Assembly: GCF_012932675.1 (NCBI RefSeq)
Contig: NZ_JAAIIF010000018.1
Coordinates: 124,001 to 188,000, forward strand
Source of the DNA: Bifidobacterium erythrocebi
Lineage (GTDB): Bacteria > Actinomycetota > Actinomycetes > Actinomycetales > Bifidobacteriaceae
DNA length: 64,000 nt
Reading direction: 5' to 3'
Under the pieces are notes generated by a model, which was not told the origin of the DNA, searched no databases, and was given only the letters and a program-made list of their open reading frames with translations. Of this stretch, positions 36,229 through 45,507 are shown piece by piece; position 1 is the stretch's first letter; each line of letters begins with the position of its first letter. The translations under genes and the position numbers were made by a program.

Positions 36229-37668
36229 TCAGTCGACCTTCTGACTCTGCTCACCCTGCTGCTCGGCGTACCAGCGCCGCAGCTCGGCCACGGCCACATC
36301 ATGCTCCACCGGCCCGTTATCGAGACGGTAATCCAGCATGTGCTTGTACGCCTTGCCGATCACCGGGCCGGGTTCGAGGCCCAGCAGATCCATGATCTCG
36401 TTGCCGTTGAGGTCGGGGCGGATCGCGTCGAAGTCCTCCTTCTTCTTCAGCTCGCGCACGCGCTCCTCCATCTCGTCCATGGCGCTGGCGAACACCATGG
36501 CCTTGCGGCGGTTCTGCGTGGTGGCGTCGGCGCGGGTAAGGCGGTTCAGGCGCTCATACAGGTGGCCCGCGTCCTTCACGTAGCGGCGGACCGCGGAGTC
36601 CGTCCACGGTTCGTCCACGTAGCCGTGGAACCGCAGGTGCAGGTTCACAAGTTCGCTGACGTCCTCGACCATATGGTGGTCGAAATGCAGCGCGCGCAGA
36701 CGCTTGCGGGTCAGCTTCGCGCCGACCACATCATGGTGATGGAAGCTCACCTTGCCGCCCGCTTCGAAGCGGCGGGTCTTCGGCTTGCCGATGTCGTGCA
36801 TCAGCGCGGCGAGACGAAGCGTCAGGTCGGGGCGCGGCACCGGGCCGTCATCGTCGGTTTCCAGCGCCACTGCACGGTCGACCACGATCATGGTGTGCTC
36901 GAACACGTCCTTATGGCGGTGATGCTCATCGATCTGCAGTTCAAGCGCGGGGATCTCCGGGAACACGATGTCCGCAAGCCCGGATTCGACCAGGGCCTCG
37001 ATGCCGGCGCGCGGCCTGTCGGACAGCAGCATCTTGACCAGTTCGTCGCGCACGCGTTCGGCGGAGACGATGCGTATGCGATCGGTCATGTCGTACATCG
37101 CCTCGGCGGTTTCCGGTTCGATGCTGAAGCCCAGCTGCGCCACGAAACGCACCGCGCGCATCATGCGCAGCGGGTCGTCGTCGAACGACTGCCTCGGGTC
37201 GACCGGCGTGCGCAGGATGCCCTTGGCCAGGTCGCTGGCACCGCCGAACGGGTCGACGAATTCCAGTTCCGGCACGCGCAACGCCATGGCGTTCACCGTG
37301 AAGTCGCGGCGGGACAGGTCGCCTTCAAGCGTATCGCCGTATGCCACTTCGGGCTTGCGTGAATCGGGGTTGTACGCGTCGGTGCGGTACGTGGTCACCT
37401 CGACCTGCACTTCGGTGCCGTCGGGGCGGCGGCGCATGGCCCCCAGCGTGCCGAACTTGCGGCCCATATCCCAGAACCCGTCATGCCCGAACCGGCGCAG
37501 GATCGGCTCGAACTGCTCGGGGCGCGCCGACGTGCAGAAATCAAGGTCGTGGCTGCGCCGATGCAGCAGCAGATCGCGTACCGGCCCGCCGACCAGAGCC
37601 AGTTCATAGCCTTCGGCGGCGAACATTTCTCCCAGTTCCATGGCCTCCGGCCATACTTCGAAATTCAC
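36229..37668 (-). CDS. cca: CCA-adding tRNA nucleotidyltransferase
   Basis: Adds or repairs the 3'-CCA end of tRNAs using CTP and ATP. The 479-residue product has the nucleotidyltransferase signature LVGGPVRDLLLHRRSHDLDF, the RRDFTVNAMAL motif, and an HD domain (AALMHDIGKPKTR) typical of actinobacterial PcnA/Cca proteins. The role fits with the four tRNA genes here, none of which encodes CCA. The start is at 37668. It is divergent from the NUDIX gene, the order conserved near the actinobacterial origin. The HD domain may give phosphatase activity. Confidence 0.95.
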   Translation of the reverse strand: MNFEVWPEAMELGEMFAAEGYELALVGGPVRDLLLHRRSHDLDFCTSARPEQFEPILRRFGHDGFWDMGRKFGTLGAMRRRPDGTEVQVEVTTYRTDAYNPDSRKPEVAYGDTLEGDLSRRDFTVNAMALRVPELEFVDPFGGASDLAKGILRTPVDPRQSFDDDPLRMMRAVRFVAQLGFSIEPETAEAMYDMTDRIRIVSAERVRDELVKMLLSDRPRAGIEALVESGLADIVFPEIPALELQIDEHHRHKDVFEHTMIVVDRAVALETDDDGPVPRPDLTLRLAALMHDIGKPKTRRFEAGGKVSFHHHDVVGAKLTRKRLRALHFDHHMVEDVSELVNLHLRFHGYVDEPWTDSAVRRYVKDAGHLYERLNRLTRADATTQNRRKAMVFASAMDEMEERVRELKKKEDFDAIRPDLNGNEIMDLLGLEPGPVIGKAYKHMLDYRLDNGPVEHDVAVAELRRWYAEQQGEQSQKVD

Positions 37669-37755
37669 GCGGAACCTTTCCCATCATGTCTTTTTTACTG
37701 CCAACAAGCATAACCGTTACCCTATATCCACACGGGTTTGAGTAAGGTAGGAAGC

Positions 37756-38460
37756 ATGATTACTCCCGCGGACCTGGCCCGCATGCTTCAGCATGCCGAC
37801 GATGACGCGGATAACCATACCCAAAACCACCCCGGCGAGGAGCGCCCGCTGTGGACGTCGCAGTCCGCTCCCGCCAACGGTCGCAGCGATGATTTCGCGT
37901 TCGCCGCCATCGCCACGGTGGCTTCCACGCACGTAAGCAGCGGCCCCACGCCGGCCATGATGCCGCAGAAGCGCACCACGGACGGTCCGACGACGTTCGC
38001 CTCGCTCGACGCACAGGAGCTGCCGGTCGTACGCGAGTATTCGGCGGGCGGCCTGGTGTTCGACGACAAGGGCCGTGTGGCGATCATCGCACGTCATTCG
38101 CGCAGCGGACACCTGGAATGGTGCCTGCCGAAGGGGCATATCGAAAAGGGCGAGACGCCTCAGCAGACGGCCGTGCGCGAAGTGCACGAGGAGACCGGCA
38201 TTCTGGGCGAGATCATCGATTCCATCGCGACCATCGACTACTGGTTCACCGGCACCTCGCAGCGCGTGCACAAGCTGGTGCATCACTTCGCGCTGCGTCA
38301 GATCGGCGGCAGCCTTACGGTGGAAGGCGATCCCGACCATGAGGCGGAAGATGCCATCTGGGTGGATTTCAAGGATCTGGACGACGTGCTCAGTTATCCT
38401 AATGAACGGAAAATCGTGTGGCTTTATGCCAAAAAAATGAACAGGCAGGCGGAAGCGTGA
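37756..38460 (+). CDS. NUDIX hydrolase
   Basis: Predicted Mg2+-dependent pyrophosphohydrolase; the substrate is not known. The 234-residue product has a non-conserved N-terminal part of about 90 residues (rich in Asp, His and Ala), then a NUDIX domain with the complete box GHIEKGETPQQTAVREVHEE. The ATG at 37756 is preferred (TAAGG 8 nt upstream); a TTG six codons earlier is an alternative. It is the first gene of a tight operon: its stop overlaps the DUF6049 start (GTGA). It occupies the mutT-like position before murJ that is conserved in actinobacteria. Confidence 0.9.
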   Translation: MITPADLARMLQHADDDADNHTQNHPGEERPLWTSQSAPANGRSDDFAFAAIATVASTHVSSGPTPAMMPQKRTTDGPTTFASLDAQELPVVREYSAGGLVFDDKGRVAIIARHSRSGHLEWCLPKGHIEKGETPQQTAVREVHEETGILGEIIDSIATIDYWFTGTSQRVHKLVHHFALRQIGGSLTVEGDPDHEAEDAIWVDFKDLDDVLSYPNERKIVWLYAKKMNRQAEA

Positions 38461-40652
38461 GCCAAAACGCCCCCCATATGCTGCGCCGCAGCATCATCGG
38501 TATACTCAGCGCGGTGCTGTCCATCACCTGTGGGCTGGCTTGCATGCCGGCGCAGGCCATGGCGGCACAGGCGCAGACCACAACGCAATCAAGCACGCAG
38601 CACAAGCAGGTGCTGTCGCTGGACGAGGCGACCTCGGTCGTCACGGATACGTCCGGCTACCATTTCAAGGTCACGATCACCAATACCGACGACCAGCAGT
38701 GGCAGGCAGGGCAGCTGTCGCTGAACATCAATTCCGAGTACACGTTCACCTCGCGCACCGATATGCAGGAGTGGGCGCAGGCACAGAACATGATCCCCGC
38801 GCCGAACCAGCTCGGTTCCGTTGCGGTGCCGGCCCTGGCCCCCGGCCAGAGCACGACGGCGACCATCGACGCCAAGGCCGATAACGAAGCGCTGAAAAGC
38901 ATCGTGACATGGGGTCCCAAGCCGCTGCTGGCAATCTACACGCATGATGGCCAGGATGAGGCGCTGCGCAGCTTCCTGACGCGTTCCTCGGCCGGCCTGG
39001 CCGCGGCGCAGACGCCGGCCATGCAGATCACGATGGTGGCGCCGTTGTCGAGCGGCCACTGGCAGATATCGGACGATACGCTGGCCTCGATGGTGAGGGA
39101 TCCGGTCGAATCGGATTCCGGGAACGGCAAGACGGCGAACGGAACCGCGAGCGCCAACGGAACGAATGCCGACGGTACGAACGGATCGTCGGCCGTGGCG
39201 CTTGAAGACAATCACGCGCGGTTCGACCGTACGCTGAACAACGTGCTGTCCAGGCATGCCATGCTGCAGGTCGTCGCCGACCCCACGTATCTCGACGCAT
39301 TGAGCCTGCCGCCGAAGGTGTCCGCGCTGATGCAGCCCGCGGCGTTCGATATCACCGCGTATGCGGCGGAAAGCAACGCGCAGCGCTATACCGGGGCCGG
39401 CGTGGAGAGCAGCATGTGGAGCACTGCGGCCGCCGTGTCGCAGTACCGAAGCGCGATCGGCAGCAATACCGCCGACATCGCCACTGTGGCGTGGCAGGGC
39501 AAGGGGCATTGGACGTTGCAGGCGCTCACCGAGGCACGCCGTCACGGGTATGACACGGTGATCTCCACCGCCGATTTCGAGGCTTCCAGCAGCGATACCG
39601 TGCGTACCGGCACCAATGTGGTCTCCACGGATGCCGGAGATGTCACCGTGCTGGTCGAGCAGCGCGAGTTGAGCAAGCTTGCGCAGGGCACCGCCACCAG
39701 TCGTAAGGCGCGTGCGGAGCGCAGCGAGGCGGGACGTTTGGCGCGGTTCGTCGCGCAAAGCGCGTTCTACCAGATGGAGCAGCCGTATACGCAGCGCAAT
39801 CTGCTGGTCAATTTCGGTTTCGGTGCCAGTTCCTCGACCTTGGATTCCTTCATGAGCGCGGTCGAATCGTCCCCCTGGCTGCAGGCCACCGATCTGGCGA
39901 CGCTCTGCCAGGCCAGCCCGCAAGCGTCCGACGAGATCACGCAGAGCGATATTCCGAGCGAAAGCGGCATCGACAAGGATGACGCCGCAGTGACGGATTC
40001 CGCCATCGCGGCGCTTACGGCAAGCCGCAACAGCATCGTCCAGTTCCGCAATAACATCATGAAGCCCGCCACGTCCCGCGACCAGCGCGATGACGGCGCG
40101 GCAGACGGTCAGGAGGCGTGGATCAACCGCATGCTCACCGCCCAAAGCGCCATGGCGTTGCGGGCCTTCACCGCCGACGATTCCAATGCGGCATTGCCCA
40201 ATGCCATGGTCTCCGGCGCGCAGCGGCTTTCCGGCGCCCTGCTCAACAGCATCGCGCTCACCCCGTCCGAGGCCATCACCATGGTTTCTGAAACGGCGAC
40301 CATGCCGGTGACGGTCAGCAACGGCACGCCTTTCCCGGCCGAGGTCACCATCTCTTCGATCACCGATTCGTCGGAGATCGCTACCTCCCGACGAACCACC
40401 ATCACCGTGCCGGCCCATGGCGAGGCCCAGGCGACGTTCCGCCTGAGGGCCGCCACATCGGGCTCGGCGATGACATCCATCACGTTGGAGGACCGCGCGG
40501 GGGTTCAGTTCGGGCAAGCGCAGCAGACCGCCATTTCCTGCATATTGAAGATCAGCGATATGACCGGTTTCATCATCATCGCCGCGGCAGTGGTCCTTGG
40601 ATTGCTTGGACTCTGGCGCCAATTCCATCGAAAAAAGGACCCTGACGAATGA
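38457..40652 (+). CDS. DUF6049 family secreted/membrane protein
   Basis: The 731-residue product has an N-terminal signal peptide (SIIGILSAVLSITCGLACMP then AMAAQAQ), a large extracytoplasmic region rich in Ser, Thr and Ala, and a single C-terminal helix (FIIIAAAVVLGLLGLW) with a short basic tail, so it is type I anchored with its body outside. The C-terminal 150 residues (MPVTVSNGTPFPAEVTIS) look like a beta-rich fold. The GTG start at 38457 overlaps the NUDIX stop and the stop overlaps the murJ start; the ORF upstream of it to 38418 lies within the NUDIX gene. This family always sits between the NUDIX gene and murJ in actinobacteria; function unknown. Confidence 0.85.
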   Translation: MSQNAPHMLRRSIIGILSAVLSITCGLACMPAQAMAAQAQTTTQSSTQHKQVLSLDEATSVVTDTSGYHFKVTITNTDDQQWQAGQLSLNINSEYTFTSRTDMQEWAQAQNMIPAPNQLGSVAVPALAPGQSTTATIDAKADNEALKSIVTWGPKPLLAIYTHDGQDEALRSFLTRSSAGLAAAQTPAMQITMVAPLSSGHWQISDDTLASMVRDPVESDSGNGKTANGTASANGTNADGTNGSSAVALEDNHARFDRTLNNVLSRHAMLQVVADPTYLDALSLPPKVSALMQPAAFDITAYAAESNAQRYTGAGVESSMWSTAAAVSQYRSAIGSNTADIATVAWQGKGHWTLQALTEARRHGYDTVISTADFEASSSDTVRTGTNVVSTDAGDVTVLVEQRELSKLAQGTATSRKARAERSEAGRLARFVAQSAFYQMEQPYTQRNLLVNFGFGASSSTLDSFMSAVESSPWLQATDLATLCQASPQASDEITQSDIPSESGIDKDDAAVTDSAIAALTASRNSIVQFRNNIMKPATSRDQRDDGAADGQEAWINRMLTAQSAMALRAFTADDSNAALPNAMVSGAQRLSGALLNSIALTPSEAITMVSETATMPVTVSNGTPFPAEVTISSITDSSEIATSRRTTITVPAHGEAQATFRLRAATSGSAMTSITLEDRAGVQFGQAQQTAISCILKISDMTGFIIIAAAVVLGLLGLWRQFHRKKDPDE

Positions 40653-43600
40653 GTTCCAGTGTCGGCCGTAATTCCCTGATCATGGCGTCCGGAACGCTGG
40701 CCTCGCGCATCACCGGCCAGATCCGCACCATCCTGCTCGCCGCCTGCCTCGGCACCACCGGCATCGCGGCGAATGCATACCAGACCGGCGCCATGATTCC
40801 CCAGGTGCTGTTCACCGTCATTTCCGGCGGCATCTTCAACGCCGTGCTGGTTCCGCAGATCGTGCGCACGCTGAAGATGGCCGACGCGCATGAGCGACTG
40901 AACAAGCTCATCACCGTGGCCATCACGCTGCTGCTGGCCATGACGCTGCTGATGATGGCGGCCACACCGCTGCTCACCATGCTGTACCTGAATTCCAGCT
41001 GGGGGCCCGCGCAGCGCGCATTGGTGAATTCCTTCACCCTGTGGTGCATGCCGCAGATCTTCTTCTACGGCCTGTACACCCTTCTCGGGCAGCTGCTCGC
41101 CGCAAAGGACGATTTCGCCACGTACGCGTGGAGTTCGGTCGGCGCCAATATCATCAGCTGCGCCGGTTTCGTCGTGTTCCTCTGCCTGTTCGGCCGCGCG
41201 AGCCATGAACCCATGTCGTTCTGGACCACGGAGAAGGTCATGCTGTCCGCAGGCACATGGACGCTCGGCGTGGCGTTCCAAGCGCTGGTGCTGTTCATTC
41301 CGTTGATCCGTCTGGGGTTCAGATACAAGCCGAAATGGGGCATCCGCGGCATCGGCCTGCGTTCCATGGGCCCGGTGGCGGCATGGAGCCTTGGCGTCAT
41401 GGGCGTTCAGGAAGTGGCCAATATCGTCAACGCCCGCATCACCAACGGCGCCCCGTTCGCCGGTCACGACCTGTACGGCATCGCGGGCAACGGCTCGTAC
41501 CAAAACGCCTTCACGCTGTATATCCTTCCGTACTCGCTGATCGCGGTGTCGATCGGAACGGCGATCTTCCCGAAGATCTCGCGCGCCGTCGCGGATAACA
41601 ATCTGGACGAGGCGCGTGGTGATCTGAGCCAGGCGTTGCGTAACGTCGGCATCCTGATGATGTTCTTCACCGCGGCCTATCTGGTCATGCCGGTGCCGAT
41701 CATCATCGCGCTGCTGCCGAGCGTGGGAATCCAGGAGGCGCAGTTGATCGCCGGCCCCATGATGGCGCTTGTGCTGGGCCTGCCGCTGACCAGCGCCTAC
41801 CTGCTCATCCAGCGCACGTTCTTCGCGTTCGAGGACGGCAAGCACCCGTTCCTGTTCCAGTTGGCCATGAACATCATCCAGATCGCGTTTTCGCTCACCT
41901 GCATGTCGCTGCTGCCACCGAAGGACTGGACCATCTGCGTCGGCCTGTCCATCACCGTCGGCTACGCGTTGAGCTTCCCGATGCTGGTGGTCATGCTGCG
42001 CCGCAGGCTCGGCGGCAGCATCGACGGCAGACGCATCGCCGTGACCTATGGCAAGGCGCTGGTCGCCATGATCGTGACCATTGCGATCGGCAAGCTGTTC
42101 ACCGATCCGTTGTTCGCCCTGCTGCGTGCGGATATGCAAGGCAACCGCATCATGGGACTGAACTGGTTCCAGGCGATCGCATTCTGCGCGATTCTGGCGG
42201 TGATCATGGTGGTCGTATACGCCGGCATGCTCATCATCCTGCGCTGCCGGGAATTCACGAGCATCCTCGCCTCCGTGGCACGTCGCTTCCACCTGCTGCC
42301 GGCCGATGCGGAATCCGATTCTGCAAACGCGGCGGCCGAAGTGATCGACGCGCCCTCCGAAATCACCGGCACCGTTCCCGTACCGGATATTCCCTCGTTC
42401 GACGCTGCGGCCCAGGAACCGCAAGCGACAGCCGCCGAGCCCGATTCCGAAGCATCGCAGGAAGCGGACATGCCAGCCGCCGACGCATCCCCCACCAAAA
42501 CATCACAAACAACTGTTGAGCCAGCCGTGATTTCGACCAGTCCCACAGCTAAAATGACACCAGCGTCAACGCATTCGGCGTTGCATTCATCTGCGCAAAT
42601 CGGAGTCGAGAACATGACCAAGCCTCAGCTGGGAGACACCCTGTTCAATCGCTATACACTGATTGCACTGTTGCGCGACGAACCTGGCATCCAAGCTTGG
42701 AAGGCCAACGACCGCGTGATGGCACGCGATTGCCAGGTGTTCATCCTCACCGCCACGCAATATCTGGAGCATGTTGCCGCGGCGGCATCCACCTTGGGTC
42801 GTACCAAGGGATTCACCCACGTCGTACAGTTCCGTAAGGCCGGCAATGCGGCCGTGCTGATCACCGACATCGAATCCGGCCTGTCGCTTACCGACTATCT
42901 CCAAGGGCAGTCCGGCGGCATCCTGGGCTACGAGGCGATTCGTTCCATCATCGGCAGCGCTGCGGCCCTGGCCGGCAACCTGCACACGCCCCGCCTGTCG
43001 ACCGCCACGCTCCGCATCTCCACCAACGGTCTGGAAATCGCGGACACCGCCATCGCGTCCATGCTGGAGGAACCCACGCAGGCCGAGGACCGTGTACGGG
43101 GCGATCAGCTCGTCATCCGCCAGTTGGCGGCTCTGCTGTACTCCCTGCTTACCAAGACGCCGTCGTCGAAGGATATGACCTTCGATCTTCGCAAGCTGAA
43201 CGATTCCGTTCCCAGCGAGTTCCGCATGATCATCATGCGCGGCCTGGGAATGGATGACGGCACGAACCATACGATTCCGATGGTCTCGCTCAGCGAGCTG
43301 ACCGCGTTGCTGGGCGATTGGATCCCGCTGGCCCAACTGCCGACGCAGGACATCGCCCTGCCGAGCGCCGCCGGCGAGGGCTCCATCGTCACCGCCGAGG
43401 TCGTTCCCATCGACAAGGAGACGCTTGCGGATCTTCCCTCCGCCATCATCACCACGGAGAAGCTGCGCGAACTGACCATCGAGCATACGCCCCAGCCGCG
43501 CACGGCAAGCTCCAAGCCCAGCAACGAGTCCGAGCTGCGGCGCAAGGGCGAGGAGAGCCTTTCCAAGCTCGCCACGTCCACCGAAAACACGATCTCCGCC

Positions 43601-44296
43601 GTGTGGCACAAGGGCCAGGAAGGCGAGGAGGCGTTCAAGGAGCGTCTGAACCGCCCGTCCAAGCACACCAATGCCAAGGAATACAGCAATACCGACCTGT
43701 TCGAGGACTTCTCCTTCCAGGCCGATTCCGAGATCAGCTCCGGTGCCGGCAAGTTCGATATGACGACCCAGATCCCCGTCTTCGAGGATGCCGATTCCCC
43801 GACCCAGGCGATCCGTCTCAGCGATATGCCGGCCAAGAGCAGCACCCCGGAAGCCCAGCCCCCGGTCGTGCCGCCGGCACCCTCGTATCCGGCCTCGTAC
43901 CCAGCAACGCATCAGGCCGCCAGCACGTCCATGCAGCAGCCTCCGAGCTTCGCCCCGCAGGCCAAGCCCGCCACAACAGGCAGCGAGGACGACGATCTTG
44001 CGGACACCCGTCTGTTCGGCAAATACACCACCGCAACCGTGGTGGTGGCCGTGGCGGCCGTGGTCGTGTTGCTGGCGCTTGGCATCGCGTTGGCCATTAT
44101 GCATGCCAACAGCAATTCGAACGATCCGACGTCCAAGCAGAACGAATGGTCTGATAGCAACATCGACAATGTGCCGTTCGGCGACGAAGGCAGCGATGAG
44201 GGCAATACGTCCTCGGGCAAGGCCGATGGTGCCAATAACGCCAGCGATGAAGGCGAGTACGACTATATCGAGGTAACGGATCTGTTCACCAAGTAG
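40649..44296 (+). CDS. murJ: Lipid II flippase MurJ fused to a pseudokinase domain
   Basis: The N-terminal part (about 1-545) is a MurJ/MviN flippase with some 14 helices (SLIMASGTLASRITGQIRTI at the start, VPQIVRTLKMADAHERLNKL), which exports lipid II for peptidoglycan synthesis. An acidic Ala/Pro/Ser linker leads to a cytoplasmic protein-kinase-like domain (about 655-870) that lacks HRD, DFG and the glycine loop, hence a pseudokinase, as in mycobacterial MviN. A second membrane helix (TATVVVAVAAVVVLLALGIA, about 1127-1150) and an acidic external tail (to 1215) follow. Its start overlaps the DUF6049 stop by 4 nt. The pseudokinase in mycobacteria is controlled by PknB and recruits FhaA. Confidence 0.93.
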   Translation: MSSSVGRNSLIMASGTLASRITGQIRTILLAACLGTTGIAANAYQTGAMIPQVLFTVISGGIFNAVLVPQIVRTLKMADAHERLNKLITVAITLLLAMTLLMMAATPLLTMLYLNSSWGPAQRALVNSFTLWCMPQIFFYGLYTLLGQLLAAKDDFATYAWSSVGANIISCAGFVVFLCLFGRASHEPMSFWTTEKVMLSAGTWTLGVAFQALVLFIPLIRLGFRYKPKWGIRGIGLRSMGPVAAWSLGVMGVQEVANIVNARITNGAPFAGHDLYGIAGNGSYQNAFTLYILPYSLIAVSIGTAIFPKISRAVADNNLDEARGDLSQALRNVGILMMFFTAAYLVMPVPIIIALLPSVGIQEAQLIAGPMMALVLGLPLTSAYLLIQRTFFAFEDGKHPFLFQLAMNIIQIAFSLTCMSLLPPKDWTICVGLSITVGYALSFPMLVVMLRRRLGGSIDGRRIAVTYGKALVAMIVTIAIGKLFTDPLFALLRADMQGNRIMGLNWFQAIAFCAILAVIMVVVYAGMLIILRCREFTSILASVARRFHLLPADAESDSANAAAEVIDAPSEITGTVPVPDIPSFDAAAQEPQATAAEPDSEASQEADMPAADASPTKTSQTTVEPAVISTSPTAKMTPASTHSALHSSAQIGVENMTKPQLGDTLFNRYTLIALLRDEPGIQAWKANDRVMARDCQVFILTATQYLEHVAAAASTLGRTKGFTHVVQFRKAGNAAVLITDIESGLSLTDYLQGQSGGILGYEAIRSIIGSAAALAGNLHTPRLSTATLRISTNGLEIADTAIASMLEEPTQAEDRVRGDQLVIRQLAALLYSLLTKTPSSKDMTFDLRKLNDSVPSEFRMIIMRGLGMDDGTNHTIPMVSLSELTALLGDWIPLAQLPTQDIALPSAAGEGSIVTAEVVPIDKETLADLPSAIITTEKLRELTIEHTPQPRTASSKPSNESELRRKGEESLSKLATSTENTISAVWHKGQEGEEAFKERLNRPSKHTNAKEYSNTDLFEDFSFQADSEISSGAGKFDMTTQIPVFEDADSPTQAIRLSDMPAKSSTPEAQPPVVPPAPSYPASYPATHQAASTSMQQPPSFAPQAKPATTGSEDDDLADTRLFGKYTTATVVVAVAAVVVLLALGIALAIMHANSNSNDPTSKQNEWSDSNIDNVPFGDEGSDEGNTSSGKADGANNASDEGEYDYIEVTDLFTK

Positions 44297-44338
44297 CTTC
44301 GATTATGGGCCTGTGACCTATAGGTGTCCTGTATGAAT

Positions 44339-44375
44339 GGGGTCTGGAGCGATTGACGTTCCCGACCCCTTTTTT
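44339..44375 (+). terminator. Terminator after murJ
   Basis: ggggtc (44339-44344) pairs with gacccc (44364-44369) and is followed by six T residues, 43 nt after the stop. Confidence 0.8.
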
Positions 44376-44420
44376 GTATTGGCGGCTGTTGCATTGGCGG
44401 CTGGAGGTTCGACTGTTGGT

Positions 44421-44480
44421 GATGACCGGCAACTAACGGCAACTAACGGCAATCAACGGCAATCAACGGCGATTGACGGC
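44421..44480. repeat. 10-bp tandem repeat
   Basis: Six contiguous 10-bp units ending in acggc or ccggc: gatgaccggc, aactaacggc (twice), aatcaacggc (twice), gattgacggc. The period is one helical turn. It lies in the non-coding stretch after murJ; copy number could vary between strains. Confidence 0.85.
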
Positions 44481-45153
44481 GAAAGTGCGGCCTGTCCCTA
44501 TGCTTCCGGCATGTGCGCTACCGGCGTTTTACCCTAGAGATCGCGAATATGGGTTTCGCCCTATGCATGCCCGGAATATAGCCGCTCTCCCTATGGATGC
44601 ACGGACTTCTTCGCCCCGCAGAAGGCTGAATCATAGCCATATAAGGGGTGACGTAAGGGCATATAGGGCCATACCTATGCCTCTGGTAAATCACAACCAG
44701 TTGTTTGCGTCTTGTTCCACTGTTTTCCCTTCGTTTTTCCCCTTCATTCCCTCTCTTTCCTTCCCTTGTACCCCTCTTTTTTCACTCCCCCCCCTATTAC
44801 ACCGATTACACTGCCGATTTTCGCGATTCCGACGGCCATATATCGACGTTTCCTCGCGTTTTTGCCTTTATCAGCGTCGATACGGCTCTCAATGAGCTTC
44901 AATGAGCGCAGAAGGAAGACCATAGGCCAGGAACAAGCCTTGATGAACGAGCCCGATGCGGCGATATAGGGCTACACGCAGCCACAAGCGCCAGGAATGA
45001 CGGCTTTGACGGCGCAATGACGGTACAGCCAAGCATGTTCGGGCGTATCGATGCCTATGTGCCTTGAAAAAGCACTGGGAAAGCCATGAATATTCAGGGG
45101 GTTGTGTCGCATTGAGGGCATCTACCAGAGCTCGGTGGATGGTGAGGAGTGAG
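44481..45153. other. Long non-coding stretch with a pyrimidine tract
   Basis: No recognisable gene occurs between murJ and the helicase gene (1.2 kb). This part contains several scattered ccctat/atagg motifs (near 44497, 44560, 44590, 44658, 44969) and a strongly pyrimidine-biased tract (about 44701-44800, including eight consecutive Cs near 44787). Short open frames here lack ribosome-binding sites and conserved features. Confidence 0.6.
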
Positions 45154-45439
45154 TTATCCACAATGCATCTCGTCTTCGTGATGACCTTATATTAAGTCCT
45201 ACTGAAACGCTTAAGTAGTTGGAAAATAAGGGTTTTGCAATGCTATTTTTGATGTACTTTTTTAAAAGTAACTCACACAACCAGCACTTTTGAGGGTATT
45301 TCGCCATGCATGCACCGCATGCCGGCACAGTTATCCACAATACCGCTTCCCTTGCAATACTTGGGTTATCCACTGATTGTGGATAACTTATCCACCGATT
45401 TTTGGCACGCTGTGCACAACCTGTTTTAAGTTATCCACA
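45154..45439. other. DnaA-box cluster upstream of the RecQ-like gene
   Basis: Perfect ttatccaca boxes at 45154-45162, 45331-45339, 45378-45386 (reverse) and 45431-45439, with one-mismatch boxes at 45366 and 45388. The intervening DNA near 45180-45270 is AT-rich. It is 10 kb from dnaA. Confidence 0.8.
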
Positions 45440-45507
45440 ATGGCTTCGGGCGTGTCGCGAGCCTCTATTTCCCATTGGTGACCACCGTCTGCGGTAGACA
45501 CGTGCGT

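Noticed and set aside
38589..42424. Long antisense frames opposite DUF6049 and murJ
   Set aside because: Low-complexity, Arg/His-rich translations that mirror the codon bias of the sense genes.
44473..44905. Open frames in the murJ-helicase spacer
   Set aside because: Compositionally biased by the pyrimidine tract (Phe/Pro/Ser/Leu), no ribosome-binding site, no recognisable family.
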